Below, piece after piece: positions 34,897 to 44,470 of a stretch of DNA of 64,000 bases (the stretch's first letter is position 1; each line of letters opens with the position of its first letter). Origin of the DNA: Stratiolaelaps scimitus (lineage: Eukaryota; Arthropoda; Arachnida; Mesostigmata; Laelapidae); contig JABWDB010000048.1 in the NCBI GenBank assembly GCA_019614645.1, positions 364,001-428,000 on the forward strand. The letters run 5' to 3'. Under the pieces are notes generated by a model, which was not told the origin of the DNA, did not search any database, and saw only the letters and a program-made list of their open reading frames with translations. The translations under genes were made by a program, and so were the position numbers.

Positions 34897-36106
34897 CTGT
34901 GACGCAGTCCGGGGACAGGGGATTCAGGCCCGAGGCCCGCTGGCACCCGAGGTTAGATTCATTTGTTACATTTAATGAAGAAAAAAAACGTATAAATTTA
35001 TATTGTTTTTAGATTTGGTTTGTTCTTGAAATGTTTGGTTTCTATCTGTGTGCTTTTCTAGCGCCGCAATCTCAATGGCATGCACCGATACCTTGAGCCA
35101 CTTACGTTGCCTGGTTACAGATTCAAATTTACGGCTACAACAATGAGTTGTACGGTAACTCGTCCGAGGCTCGGAGTCGGGCTCATGGCATTGCCGTGGT
35201 GTCGATCTTTGTCAAGGTGACCCACCCGAAAGAGGCCGTGGGCCGAGGCGGTCAAGGCTTTCAGAAGGAATCAAAAATGTCGAAACCCAACTTGGAGCTT
35301 AAAATGCTGACAGATCAGTTACAGCACATTACGTACAAGGGGGACAATGTACCCCTGAAAGCTCTGTCCATCCACGAGCTGCTTCCACCGACGTCAGCCC
35401 TTATCACCTATGAGGGATCGTTGACAGCACCAGGATGTGAAGAAACAGCCACATGGATACTTCTCAACAGACCCCTGTACATTTCCCCGCAACAGGTAAT
35501 TGCAAAATGCCCCCCCCCCCCCCCCCTCCCCTTCCACACAAATCCTTTATGCTTGTCTTTCAATCGGAGGAGACACTTAAGTGCACGGGTCTGAACTCGA
35601 CCGTTGGGAATCTGCCTTTAAGGGGTCCGTATCATGAAGACATACCGAACGTAGTTTCCTTGACATGAAATATTTAAGGATGTGAGTACAGCCCGGAAAA
35701 TGTACTTACTAGCTCGATGCTTCGCCCCATTCGATGGTGGAGCAGGAACTCAACGAGGCATTTACCCATTGACATTTCCGTTCAACAGCTGTCAACTATG
35801 AGAAAACTCAAGCAAGGGGACACCGTCTCACCGATGGCGCCCTTGGGTAATAATTTTCGTCCGCCGCAACCTCTGCATCAGAGGGCAATCAGAACCAATA
35901 TCGATCTGATACACTCTGACCGCGTGGAGAAGATGCACAGCCGTGGGGCGCCAGACAACGACAATGTCGACCCTTCCGAGACTCTCGCAACGAGCAGCTG
36001 CCCCTCGATGGAGGCAAAGAAATTCTACCAAGGTAGGAAATATAGGGTATATACAAAATTGAGAGCTTGGATTGAATTAATAGAATCTGGAAAGAATCGC
36101 CTGTAA
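31979..36106 (+). CDS. Carbonic anhydrase-related protein, CARP X/XI (CA10/CA11) type; five exons
   Basis: Spliced model: 31979-32027, 32903-32950, 33745-34166, 35121-35495, 35789-36032 (or reading through to the TAA at 36104-36106, about 403 residues). All borders are GT/AG and the phases agree (1,1,0,0). The N-terminus is hydrophobic (VIFLVLFIT, residues 8-16), like a signal peptide. Family marks are WWTYEGISGP near residues 25-34, QSPINI at 54-59, [9 protein letters not shown], QGSEH, and YEGSLTAPGCEET near 270-282. Cys48 and Cys279 match the conserved disulfide of extracellular CAs. Of the zinc ligands (CA II His94/96/119), only the second survives: Gln150, His152, Gln175. The proton-shuttle position is Gln89. 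The product should therefore be catalytically dead, as is known for CARPs; CA10/CA11 proteins are secreted and vertebrate ones bind neurexins. A binding role here is inference. A segment of about 38 residues (residues 96-133) looks longer than usual. The CARP fold is certain; orthology to CA10/11 is likely. Confidence 0.92.
32723..32865 (-). mobile_element. Family C retroposon in CARP intron 1
   Basis: A-tail on the minus strand (T-run at about 32723). The element is bounded by a perfect 14-bp TSD, AGTTCGTTTTACCT, at 32709-32722 and 32866-32879. The right TSD copy lies 23 bp before exon 2, so the insertion pushed away all original intron sequence upstream of the last 37 bp. Confidence 0.85.
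32903..32950 (+). CDS. CARP exon 2
   Basis: This 48-nt exon encodes SYANWNDWWTYEGIS between split glycine codons. The acceptor is TTTCAG and the donor GTAATT. The W-WWTYEGISGP motif is the N-terminal entry to the CA fold in the CARP X/XI group. It was too short to stand out as an ORF and was found from its motif and matching phases. A family C retroposon ends 37 bp upstream of the exon. Confidence 0.88.
33546..33620 (-). mobile_element. Family B SINE 3' fragment in CARP intron 2
   Basis: Left (TAAA)n is the element's TTTA-type tail on minus, followed by TTTTCCGGGCTGATCCGCAGCC and CAACATTTAATAGTCCA. 5'-truncated. Confidence 0.72.
33745..34166 (+). CDS. CARP exon 3: N-terminal half of CA domain
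   Basis: Opens with GPDFWGRLNPGLWGLC and QSPINI. It ends [34 protein letters not shown]...FPAE before a GTAAGA donor. It contains Gln150 and His152 at the first two zinc-ligand positions and Cys48 of the predicted disulfide. Between VVFRL and NISGG lies a polar, Ser/Thr/Asp/Gly-rich stretch that is probably a surface loop insertion. Confidence 0.95.
34538..34649 (+). mobile_element. Family A SINE fragment in CARP intron 3
   Basis: Degenerate tRNA-like 3' half with a GTTCAAG box B, GTGACATATAAG, and the AATTGCAA...AATAAAGG tail. Same strand as the gene, so its AATAAA could act as an intronic polyadenylation signal. Confidence 0.7.
34862..34891. repeat. (TA)n microsatellite, CARP intron 3
   Basis: About 30 bp of alternating TA. 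Confidence 0.95.
35121..35495 (+). CDS. CARP exon 4: C-terminal half of CA domain
   Basis: 125 codons, phase 0 at both ends, acceptor TTACAG and donor GTAATT. Begins IQIYGYN, where Gln175 replaces the third zinc-ligand His. Contains SRAHGIAVVSIFVKV, LLPPTSALITYEGSLTAPGCEETATWILLNRPLYIS, the CA signature region with Cys279. All positions fit a CARP and not an active CA. Confidence 0.95.
35553..35706 (+). mobile_element. Family B SINE in CARP intron 4
   Basis: Starts at the AATCGGAGGAGACAC part of the head, has a mutated box B, then the GGGGTCCGTATCATGAAG body and the CAGCCCGGAAAA end. With a C-run (35510-35527) it fills most of the 293-bp intron. Confidence 0.75.
35789..36032 (+). CDS. CARP exon 5: C-terminal region, 3' end ambiguous
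   Basis: Begins LSTMRKL after a CAACAG acceptor and carries NNFRPPQPLHQRAIRTNI, the typical end of the CA domain, then a polar tail finishing AKKFYQ. At 36033 there is a usable GTAGGA donor (phase 1). If it is not used, the frame continues RKYRVYTKLRAWIEL... to a TAA at 36104-36106. I could not identify a following exon with confidence. Confidence 0.8.
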
Positions 36107-36138
36107 ATAGGGTGTTCGTTTCGCTACTGCTTTTATGC

Positions 36139-36144
36139 AATAAA
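36139..36144 (+). promoter_or_regulatory. Candidate polyadenylation signal AATAAA for CARP read-through form
   Basis: AATAAA 32 bp after the read-through stop at 36104. It would end a transcript that does not splice at 36032. A family A SINE fragment starts about 13 bp downstream. AATAAA is common by chance here. Confidence 0.3.
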
Positions 36145-36156
36145 CAATAAGAGTAG

Positions 36157-36213
36157 AAGGTAAAGGTAAAGCTTTATTGGTTTATTAAAGGAGCTGCAAT
36201 TGTTACAATGCTT
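36157..36213 (-). mobile_element. Family A SINE tail fragment just 3' of CARP
   Basis: Clean tail and hairpin (GGAGCTGCAATTG), then stops. 5'-truncated. Confidence 0.78.
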
Positions 36214-36240
36214 AAGTAAGAAGTTGTCATAAGTTATCAT

Positions 36241-36292
36241 CAGTACACAAAGTACAGTAACGCTTCGTTTAATTGTGGCGTGCATTTTAAGA
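36241..36292. repeat. Segment repeated at 37303-37352
   Basis: CAGTACACAAAGTA...TTAACGCTTCGTTTAATTG then TGGCGTGC is shared in the same orientation, about 1.06 kb apart. Family unknown. Confidence 0.75.
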
Positions 36293-36619
36293 AGTTATCA
36301 TATAATTAAAATTTAATCATACAACATTATATGTTTACTTTATACAGGCGTATTGCTGCTATACTTGTGGGTACATTAACTAGCTTGTATTAGCTAATTG
36401 GAATAAACGCAAACGAGATCACTGATCCTCGTCTCCGCTTGGGGAAATTTTGATATCCAACGTATTTAGCTGGACCATAGGGAGTTCATCATTCTGAAGT
36501 TTCTGCTCAGCGCCCGAATCAGAAACAGCCTAGTTGTAGCATGTCCTTTTAGATATGACGGACTGAAGCTGAAATTCGGGACCATTTGCGGCAGCACTCA
36601 AGACGGTCAGGGTCGAAAT

Positions 36620-36757
36620 TAAGCTTTTACAGGTTTGTTAACGGAACTCCAGTTTTACAATGGTTTTAAGTTTTGCGTATGTCACCAGGTCTCGGGTATC
36701 GAACCTGCGACCTCCAGCTTTAGGTTTAGTCATCATCGTTAACCTACCGCGTTGACA
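36620..36757 (-). mobile_element. Family A SINE, diverged
   Basis: Minus strand: GTTAACGATGATGACTAAAC head, GGTTCGATACCCG box B and a weak tail. Confidence 0.7.
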
Positions 36758-37049
36758 GTACAACGTACTACTGAAATAGCAAATGAACGTCCAGATTTGC
36801 AGTAACTTATTATTAATTTTGAATTAATTTAGCTGGAAAGTAGCTGTGTGCTGATCACACATCTGGCATTCAGAAGCGCGATGATAGCCTCGTTATCGGG
36901 AGATAGTGTTTATAAATGGGCTGTAGCTTAATTCTTTCTCGATGAAACTTCGGCCAACGGAAAGGCATTGAGTGAGGGGTTCATTAATATGTTTTTTATT
37001 AATAAAGGCTGCCTCGGTAGGCGGCGTCATACCGACCCCAGCCCCTGTG

Positions 37050-37196
37050 GGTTTATGGACCTTCTTCTTAAGAGGTTAAAGGTGAATCCTTCATGGACAA
37101 CAGGCCTTACACTAAGGCATTCACCTGGTAATGTCAGACTCTTACTGACTAAACCCAGAACCGATTTTGACTTGGGCCACTGACCGGGACTGTCAA
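37050..37196 (-). mobile_element. Family C retroposon
   Basis: AATCCTTCATGGACAACAGGCC...CATTCACCTGGTAATGTC and AACCCAGAACCGATTTTGACTT. No clean TSD seen and a T-poor left end. Confidence 0.75.
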
Positions 37197-37302
37197 TGTA
37201 TTACAATTATTATTCAGTATTAAGTGAGTTTATGGTCTTATGTGGACGTATATAGACTTCGGTGAGGGCTTAGCGCGGCTTGATAGCGTATCTATCTTGA
37301 TC

Positions 37303-37352
37303 CAGTACACAAAGTAGATTAACGCTTCGTTTAATTGTGGCGTGCGTTTTCA
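37303..37352. repeat. Second copy of the 36241-36292 segment
   Basis: Matches in the same orientation with a few substitutions. Confidence 0.75.
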
Positions 37353-39238
37353 GTATCTCCTGAACACTTGGCCGTCAGCTCGAATTTTCTCGACAGCCGA
37401 TGAATTCAGCAACGACTGACTACAAGGATGTCTACACAACAACTAAACATCGACCTTCGCCCCATGATTCATATCAGTGTGAGATTATCAAAAGGCAGTG
37501 TTTCCAAACGGGAGCATTATTACCTACCGTAACCAAGTTGTTTTACCGAACGAAGTTCAAAATGATCTCCGATAATAGGTGTAATCACATCTTCATATGT
37601 AATCCTCTCGGTAGAGCAGTGCTTAAAAGGTTCAGCAGATATCAGATTCTCGTGATGGATCTCTCGAACGGCCCCCGTTACGATATTTCTGCCGCGGTCC
37701 CCCTTAGCGTCAGTTACAAGGGTTGGCCTGCCGTTCCGTAAGCAATTGCAATTACGAGAGAGAGAGAGAGAGAGAGATTATCATGGTACTTCTAATTGTC
37801 TATTACATTTAACAGCGTTATGGGTCCGTTACGCTAGCTGCTCTTTCTTTTCTCCGGCTGACGGTTCCCGCAGATCAAATCGTCAGTCTGGCTGCCAATC
37901 GAGGATGTCGCGCAAAAATTCGTTACCGAACGTAGCTAACGCCACCAAGTATGACAATGCTATCACGACTCCGTTAAATCGACTCATGTCATGTTGTTAT
38001 AGTGGTCCGCGAGTGTTGGTGGCGCCGCCCACATGTTGAGGCGTTGGGGCTCATGTGATATACATATTCCAATGTCGCGCCCGCTCTCGGCACCCCGCCA
38101 TCACGGAAACTGCTGCCATCTGAGTTCTTCCCCAGGAGACGATAATCAAAGCCACAGATTTTGAGAAACATGAGAGTGACATCGAACATATAAGCAACTT
38201 CGTAATAATAAAATAGTGTGATATTATATACATATGTGTATAATTTTTAATTGTGTAAATTTCCCTTCATCTAGCCTTAGCTCAGCATGAATCACGGCGT
38301 GAAAAGCTGCTACATCTAATTACTAGGCTGTACAAGAAGACACCAACAATTAAAACAGGCTATGCTAGAGTAGTCCTATTCTACAGGGAGAACATAATCG
38401 AGTCGTTAATTTTTCAATATTATCATATATTAACAGGCGTTTTCAGAGTCACCAGAGGGTGTCCAACCGAAAATCGTAATGCATGAGCTATCTTATTTGC
38501 AGCGCACCTCGAATTATGTCCATCGTCCTTTTCGTCTCAATGACTATTATGTCGACTACAGTAGTCGCGTTCGTACGCTCTTCCACACACTTGCCTCCTG
38601 CATGCGGCTACCCTTGATTTCTAAGTCGTTACTGAATATGCCTCTCTCGAGTAGGCGATATTTCATTTGAGCTGTAGATAGATCGATAGCTAGGGCCATC
38701 ATGGGAATCGTCGTGTCAAGATGAACGGGTCGAGATGGCTAAACTTTTTCGAGTTCCAGCTGCTCCTAGTGCTGCTGTCAAAGTAGTCTCGTCATTACCA
38801 TGATGTCAGCCTCTCGGTGTCAGGTTCTGTCGAGTGAAAGTAGTGGATACATGTAACTTTGTTGCCCCTACCCCGAAAACGCCCCGCCGTGGCTCGTCGA
38901 AACCGGCTGACGTTCGGTAGACGCATCGATGTGTGCGTAGGTGCGAATGGACGAATTGCAGGTTGATCTGCCCCCCCGGACGAAGGGGCTATTCAGTCAA
39001 GGTTCAAACTCATTGAGAGGTATCATAGACATTCAACAGAATAAAGTTCTCTTCAATCCGGTTTGCCGGCTGAATATGAGATGTTTTCGAAAGGGAGCAC
39101 ATCTGCTAATTTCGGGAGGGTCGACACGCGGCTAGGTTGGACAACACACGCCAATACTGTGGGTAGGTAGACCAATGCATTTTTATCCCATTCGAATGAA
39201 CTAACCAATAATAACGAACCGCTGAGTATCATAATGAG
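37353..39238. other. No confident gene; possible final CARP exon not resolved
   Basis: A good-looking acceptor lies at about 37873 (pyrimidine-rich then CGCAG) in a 97-codon frame, but the encoded peptide is not diagnostic. (GA)n at 37757-37778. Confidence 0.4.
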
Positions 39239-39250
39239 TAGCGTCCTTTG

Positions 39251-39362
39251 TAAAATTAATTTTCCGGGCTGAACCACAGTCAACATTTAACCTCCACGGT
39301 ACGTCTTTCGGCACTGCTTCTTAAGACGGACCCTTTGAAAATGCAAATGTGCAACGGTGGGG
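39251..39362 (-). mobile_element. Family B SINE, 5'-truncated, 12-bp TSD
   Basis: The TSD TAGCGTCCTTTG is at 39239-39250 and 39363-39374. The element starts at the GGAAAATTAATTTTA-type tail (left, on minus) and is truncated in box B. Confidence 0.88.
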
Positions 39363-39446
39363 TAGCGTCCTTTGGGTGTAATAGAAAGTATGGCCATGAG
39401 CCAGAAGCTCGGTGGGATTATAATTATATACATAAATACACACAAT

Positions 39447-39449
<3 letters not shown>

Positions 39450-39510
<61 letters not shown>
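39450..39510. repeat. Long (TA)n microsatellite
   Basis: About 61 bp with one interruption near 39479; the longest in the window. Confidence 0.95.
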
Positions 39511-39514
<4 letters not shown>

Positions 39515-40107
39515 TAAGCTTTTGACTACAGCACTTCGACGGTGTCGTTTTGTCGCGGGACCCATTCCACTGCGACCACCTTTCCCATTATTTAAAGGAG
39601 CAATATGACATTGTCCAACAGAAACTATTTGTCTTCTCTCGCTCGATTCGGGGGTCCACCGTCAAGCGAAACGTCCCCAATGACAATAGCGGGGGAGGGT
39701 TAACGCTCGGGGGGTTCGGAGGTTACTAAAAATGGCTCGACAATTTCCTCGCGTTGTTTCTCCTTTTCTTTCTATCTCTCCTCGAATATTGTCCTCCGAA
39801 GCCTTCAGCGATTTTCCTATCGAGCACGAAGCTCCGTTCCAATCTTCGTTGATCCCCGGATTCAGATCAATATTGAATTCGCAAAAGATGAAACTCTGAT
39901 GGGTTCAAGGCACGCGAGAGCCTATCAATAGATAGCACAACTGTTTAAATATAATTTACATATATATATCTCTCTCTCTCTCTCTCCCGTCACATATCGA
40001 ATACCGCAGAATCGTTTGTATTAAGCGGATTACTGTGGGTATCAAAAATAGTGAATATAGTTCGATTTCCTGCGGGACGACCTTGCCACATACACTAGTT
40101 TGTCGTC
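39511..40107. other. No recognised gene
   Basis: Mixed composition; (TC)n at about 39968-39987. Confidence 0.55.
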
Positions 40108-40123
40108 ATATAAACAGAGGAAG

Positions 40124-40275
40124 TAATGCTTTCACAGACCCGGTCAGTGCCCCAAGTCAAAATCGGTTCTGGGTTTAGTCAGCAAGAGTCGGACACTACC
40201 AGGCAAATACCTTAGTGTGAGGCCTGGTGTCCATGCAGGATTTACCTTCAACCTCTTAAAAAAAAATATATATAT
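40124..40275 (+). mobile_element. Family C retroposon, 16-bp TSD
   Basis: Reference copy: CCCGGTCAGTGCCCCAAGTC...GGATTTACCTTCAACCTCTT followed by an A-run and TA tail. The perfect TSD ATATAAACAGAGGAAG is at 40108-40123 and 40276-40291. The A-tail sets the strand. Confidence 0.9.
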
Positions 40276-40291
40276 ATATAAACAGAGGAAG

Positions 40292-42368
40292 AACCTCACA
40301 CGCATTTCTTCGATCTTCAATGGCGCTCATATTTGTTCTCACTAAATAGGTCACTCTTGTTTTCTGCAGTAAGCGCATTCTACACAAATTAACGCTCATT
40401 AGCCGTAGCTACTTGCTACGGAAATATCTAACAAGAAGCATGACGAGTGCTTGATGAAGCGATAAATACCATTGTCTCGCTAAGCAATACAGTCACCAGC
40501 CCTTGCGCTTGCTGAGCTAAATGTTCCATTGTGCAGCTCTCTCTGTCTCTCTCTCGCTCGCTTCCTAACAGCCGAACTGACCACGGGTATTCCCAAAACA
40601 ACCCGCCTCTATTGTCATATCAGAAAACGGCTTTTGCGAGCTGAGGACAAATGCAAACGCAAATGTCATGTTGCAGCCTTGCGAGACCATCGCCGGCCGT
40701 GTCGTCATCCCGGCGGAAAAGTTTCTGCTTAACGGGCGTGAACGTTCAGATAACGTAAATGCTGTTATCTGCCCTTGGTGGTGTCAGTCATTCTTGCTCA
40801 CGGCATCAGGCGGAAGGAAGGGCATTGCCTAGCGTTTGTATTTATATTCGTTATCCCGAAGGTTACCTTAGAGGATTGAGTATGATTGAGCCTTACATGA
40901 GGACACACGTGTTGATGGAATTATTTGTAAATCCTTCATTGTGTCGACATGTGTTCGATGCGTGTCTGATTAACTCAGTTATTAGCATACAGATGCTAAA
41001 TTTGACAAAAAAGTAGAACCCGATTCAATCAGACAGCTACTAATCAATGAAAGAGAATGTATATTAAATCCTATTGTTCAGCCACTCATTTTAAACGAAA
41101 AACCTTATTATTATTAATTATTATTATTGTCATTGTTCGGTCGAAATTAACCGATAGGTCAGCTCATACTGCTGCTTTGTCTCAGAGAACACATGTCTCT
41201 ATAGGGCATAACTGTATTTGCAGATAAAGAGCTGATATCCAGTTTCAGACAAGTATGGAACATCCAACTTTCCATCGTTGGAACGTGGGTGAGCTTACAA
41301 CATGTGGCTTTTTTAGCTGACTGAACCACTACAATTTTATTCCTTCAGTTCGAAGAAGGAACTGTCCCAGCGCAAATGACAATTCGTCCGTTAAGAAAGG
41401 TGTGAATATAGCCGACAACCTTTGAAATTGGCCGTCAAAGGAACACTGCGAAGCTGGGAAGAGCACTTTTGGCCAGGCTCTCTCCATTGTCGTAAGCTCC
41501 CGACTTTCGCAATGATAAACGGGTCCAGAGCACGCGATAGGAAGTCCAGCCCTCAAAACGGTCTACCGTAGTTCGAAGGAACCCTTGAGAAAATCCGCTG
41601 ACTGACCTGGCAGGGCAAGCGTTGAATTGTGCCGAAGGAGCCCTTTAACTCAAGCTATACCTTTCGTATAGAAAGTGCACACTAAGATTGCACATGATGT
41701 CGGAGAAAATGTAAATTTTCACATGATCACACATTGACAACGAAATCTGGCATCTGTATCCTTTGAAAGCTGAGATAAAAAAGTTACAGTATACTTTTTA
41801 CCAAGTAAATTGTTCCCGTTCACCTCGGCAGAGTTCAGGCCTTTTTTGTTTCTTGTTCGCAACTCTGTTAAAGGCAAGCACTTATTCGCACCTATACATA
41901 CACCGTTCGAAGACGAGTTGCAGCGAGTCATACTAGAGAGAGAGCTCTAACGATCGTCCAAGAGCTCAAACAGACGAGACACAATTCAAGAAACAGTGTT
42001 TGTGTTTAGTCTGCCGCACTAAACACGGCAATCGAACGGGTATCCGAGAACTTCGAGCGGGCCAAAGGCAACAAAAAAAAAAACAACAGCGCCTGCTCCC
42101 GAAGGAAAGTTCAGCTGAGGCTGATAGTCAGCGATTATTTTCACAGCGAAGCTGGGACGGGTCGTTGCAGAAGATGCGGAGAGCACTGGGCGACAAACCC
42201 AGCAATGCGCGAATGGGTCGAGTGGCGTGCACGTCAAGAATAGAACACGAACCGCCTTCGATCTCACGTTCGATTTCGATGCTGGGGCGTGTTTTTTGCC
42301 CCCCCCACGAACGGGGTACACCTCATGTTGACAGGGTGGTGGCATCGGATGCGCCGGCATATAGTGCG
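40292..42368. other. No confident gene
   Basis: Open frames on both strands at 42000-42374 (124 and 113 codons) overlap with no recognisable domain. (ATT)n at about 41103-41128. Confidence 0.4.
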
Positions 42369-42415
42369 TTGTGAAACTGCAGTTCCGTTAATAAACCCAA
42401 CAAAATCTTTAGATT
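42369..42415 (+). mobile_element. Family A SINE tail fragment
   Basis: GTGAAACTGCAGTTCCGTTAATAAACCC; short. Confidence 0.5.
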
Positions 42416-42482
42416 TCTTCGTCTGACAGTCGTAATCATTTAGTGAACACTATGGGAATGATATGTTTAACCAGAGATATAC

Positions 42483-42607
42483 CGTGCTGCGAACACATTT
42501 AACGTCCACGGTACTGCTTTCAGCATAAGGCTTCATAGGACGGACAACCCCTTTAAATGTAAATGTGCTCGCTCGAATGTTCGCTGTACATCAGCCCGAA
42601 AAGTTTA
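42483..42607 (+). mobile_element. Family B SINE, 5'-inverted
   Basis: Left part is the B body reversed (ACATTTAACGTCCACGG to TAAATGTAAATGTGC); the right end is CAGCCCGAAAAGTTTA forward. AGAGATATA flanks it at 42473-42481 and 42608-42616. Confidence 0.7.
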
Positions 42608-42616
42608 AGAGATATA

Positions 42617-42682
42617 TCGTGTTAAAAGCAATTGTACCGTGGACGTTAAATGTTTAAGGCTGAAGGTCAGCCCAAAAAACTT
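42617..42682 (+). mobile_element. Family B SINE 3' fragment
   Basis: AAAGCAATTGTACCGTGGACG to GGTCAGCCCAAAAAACTT. A third AGAGATATA copy follows at 42683-42691. Confidence 0.75.
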
Positions 42683-42707
42683 AGAGATATACTATATTTT
42701 TTCCCGC

Positions 42708-42795
42708 TGACGCTCTCTCAGCCTTCAACACTCTAGATGCCGATGTGCAACGGTGGGAATCGAACCCCAAGTGCACCTACGCGATACACGGCCTG
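42708..42795 (-). mobile_element. Family B SINE, internally deleted
   Basis: Left: the reverse of the 3' hairpin (CGCTGACGCTCTCTCAGCC). Right: CGATGTGCAACGGTGGGAATCGAACCCC. The middle of the body is missing. Confidence 0.65.
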
Positions 42796-43156
42796 CTAGT
42801 TGTATCCTTTGGGAGCAGCGACCAGTGTAAGGTTGAGTGTCCAACGCTGCAAGCCGACTGATGAAGATTGAAAAGTGTTAAGGCTAGGAATCATGCAGCG
42901 CGTAGGTCTGGGCCGTAGGGGGAAGTGTTTTTATTACTAAAGCAATAGACCTGTTTGTAGCGGGGTTGACCCCAACTTCGTTTTGTGACATCAAATACTG
43001 TATGGACATAGCTAAACGTGAATGTCAATATACACGAGAAGTTTAGCGTTCGTAGCAATCAGCCTTGGGAAATGTACTTTAAAAGTAATTTCCTTTACAT
43101 TAAGTGGTGCACTGAGCAAGATCGTTTTAACAGAGTGATTTACGCGAATCATCTTA

Positions 43157-43229
43157 TACAGCGCGGTGGTTTCGACGGTGGCTAAGTGGTATCTGGACGT
43201 AAAAGGTGGAGGTGGAGTCCCGCGACGTA

Positions 43230-43277
<48 letters not shown>

Positions 43278-43335
43278 CATTGTACAAATTGCAGTTCCTT
43301 TAATAAGGCACCAAAAACCTTTGACCTTTTACAGG
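43157..43335 (+). mobile_element. Family A SINE disrupted by (TA)n
   Basis: Head CAGCGCGGTGG and tail GCATTGTACAAATTGCAGTTCC...AATAAGG. Box B is lost and a (TA)n of about 42 bp sits in the middle. Confidence 0.75.
43233..43274. repeat. (TA)n microsatellite inside a SINE
   Basis: About 42 bp. It is absent from the partner copy near 50690. Confidence 0.95.
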
Positions 43336-43658
43336 TCATTCTGAGCGTGTCATTGTCAGCATCGAGCTGCCGGACAACCAGCAATCTCTTGCCCACGTAT
43401 CGATGCGGTGCACCGTGACCCAGGCATCAGCAGGTTTTGCTATACATCTGAACGTCCACCCAGATTAAACCAGATAGATACGATGTGATCTTGCTAGAGG
43501 CGTGTATACCGTAGCCCGTTGCGCGAGAATCATAGCGGTTTGTGCCTATATAATAAAATGAATTTGCCCATATCGTTGTACAAGGGAAACATGTCGTGTA
43601 GGATATTGGATTCGGCCAACCGTCGAACTACCCCCCTCCCCACGCCCCCCCAGGCAAC

Positions 43659-44203
43659 AAACTATCCTCGAGCAAGATTTCATCTCTCATATTTTCCTAT
43701 TTGGAGGGCGGGGGTTTCAATCAAGATGAAACACGCATCGTTCGGGACGACATCTCCAAACAACCCGAAACTGATCAGATTTGCCTCGGATACGAGGAGA
43801 CCGCTTCGACCATCGGATTGTTCGGCCAGCCAGCAAGGGGACAACACGATTTGAACAAAGATCCAATGCCTCGGGCCAACCATCCATTGATATCGCCGAC
43901 AGCGATCATCATCGTATAGATATATATACATATTAGTTCCATGTTGACGCACGCAAACCGTTTGATGGTTCCTTTAACAAGATAAATATATACCTAATAA
44001 TAGAGAAATAATAATTTCCTGTGTGAAAATTAAGTGTTAAGCTAAAAATTATTCAGAAGTAGATCATAGTAGTCTGGACTGTGGCTGAGAAAGCCGAGCC
44101 CACCGAAAGGCAGACGAAGAACAAGTGTAAAGATGTAAGTAAAAATGCCTCAAACAATTCGACGAAATCCCAAAGTAGATTCTTCATAAACATATACAGA
44201 GAG
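43659..44203. other. No confident gene
   Basis: Frames at 43680-43952 (-) and 43701-43919 (+) overlap; no domain. Confidence 0.45.
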
Positions 44204-44264
44204 AGGTTTTCGGGCTGACCCTCAGCCTTCAACATTTAACGTCCACGGTACAACTGCTTCGTTG
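44204..44264 (-). mobile_element. Family B SINE 3' fragment
   Basis: GGTTTTCGGGCTGACCCTCAGCC then CAACATTTAACGTCCACGG. Confidence 0.75.
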
Positions 44265-44335
44265 CAATTATCTACAATATAGGTTGTCGTTATTGTCAAT
44301 ATACCATCACAACATCTGAAATGGAATACTCGTCA

Positions 44336-44470
44336 TCAGCGTGCTGGCGTGGCTGACGAAGTCTCTGACTGCAAGAAGCCGGCGGTCGCGGGTTCGACTC
44401 CCGGGACATGGTGACATATTGAGAGAAATTAAGGAGTGTATGACTGTGGTTTTCTGAATAAAGCAATGCT
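44336..44470 (+). mobile_element. Family A SINE, diverged
   Basis: CATCAGCGTGCTGGCGTGGC head, GGTTCGACTCCCGG box B, GTGACATATTGAGAG and a degraded tail. Confidence 0.72.

Larger units (their letters stand above)
42972..43658 (+). repeat. Inverted duplication, copy 1 (partner 50297-50968)
   Basis: From about CCAACTTCGTTTTGTGACATC to CCCCAGGCAAC it matches the reverse complement of 50297-50968 with scattered differences. This copy has a long (TA)n at 43233-43274 where its partner has normal SINE sequence. Confidence 0.92.

Noticed and set aside
37860..37925. Last exon of CARP after the acceptor near 37873
   Set aside because: Phase fits and a stop follows after about 19 residues, but the peptide carries no family motif; kept only as a possibility.
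43206..43418. IYIYIY frames on both strands
   Set aside because: Translation of (TA)n and SINE sequence.
43519..43854. Frame shared with 50112-50435 (MRENHSGLCLYNK) as a conserved gene
   Set aside because: The similarity comes from the inverted DNA duplication; the frames diverge at its edge.
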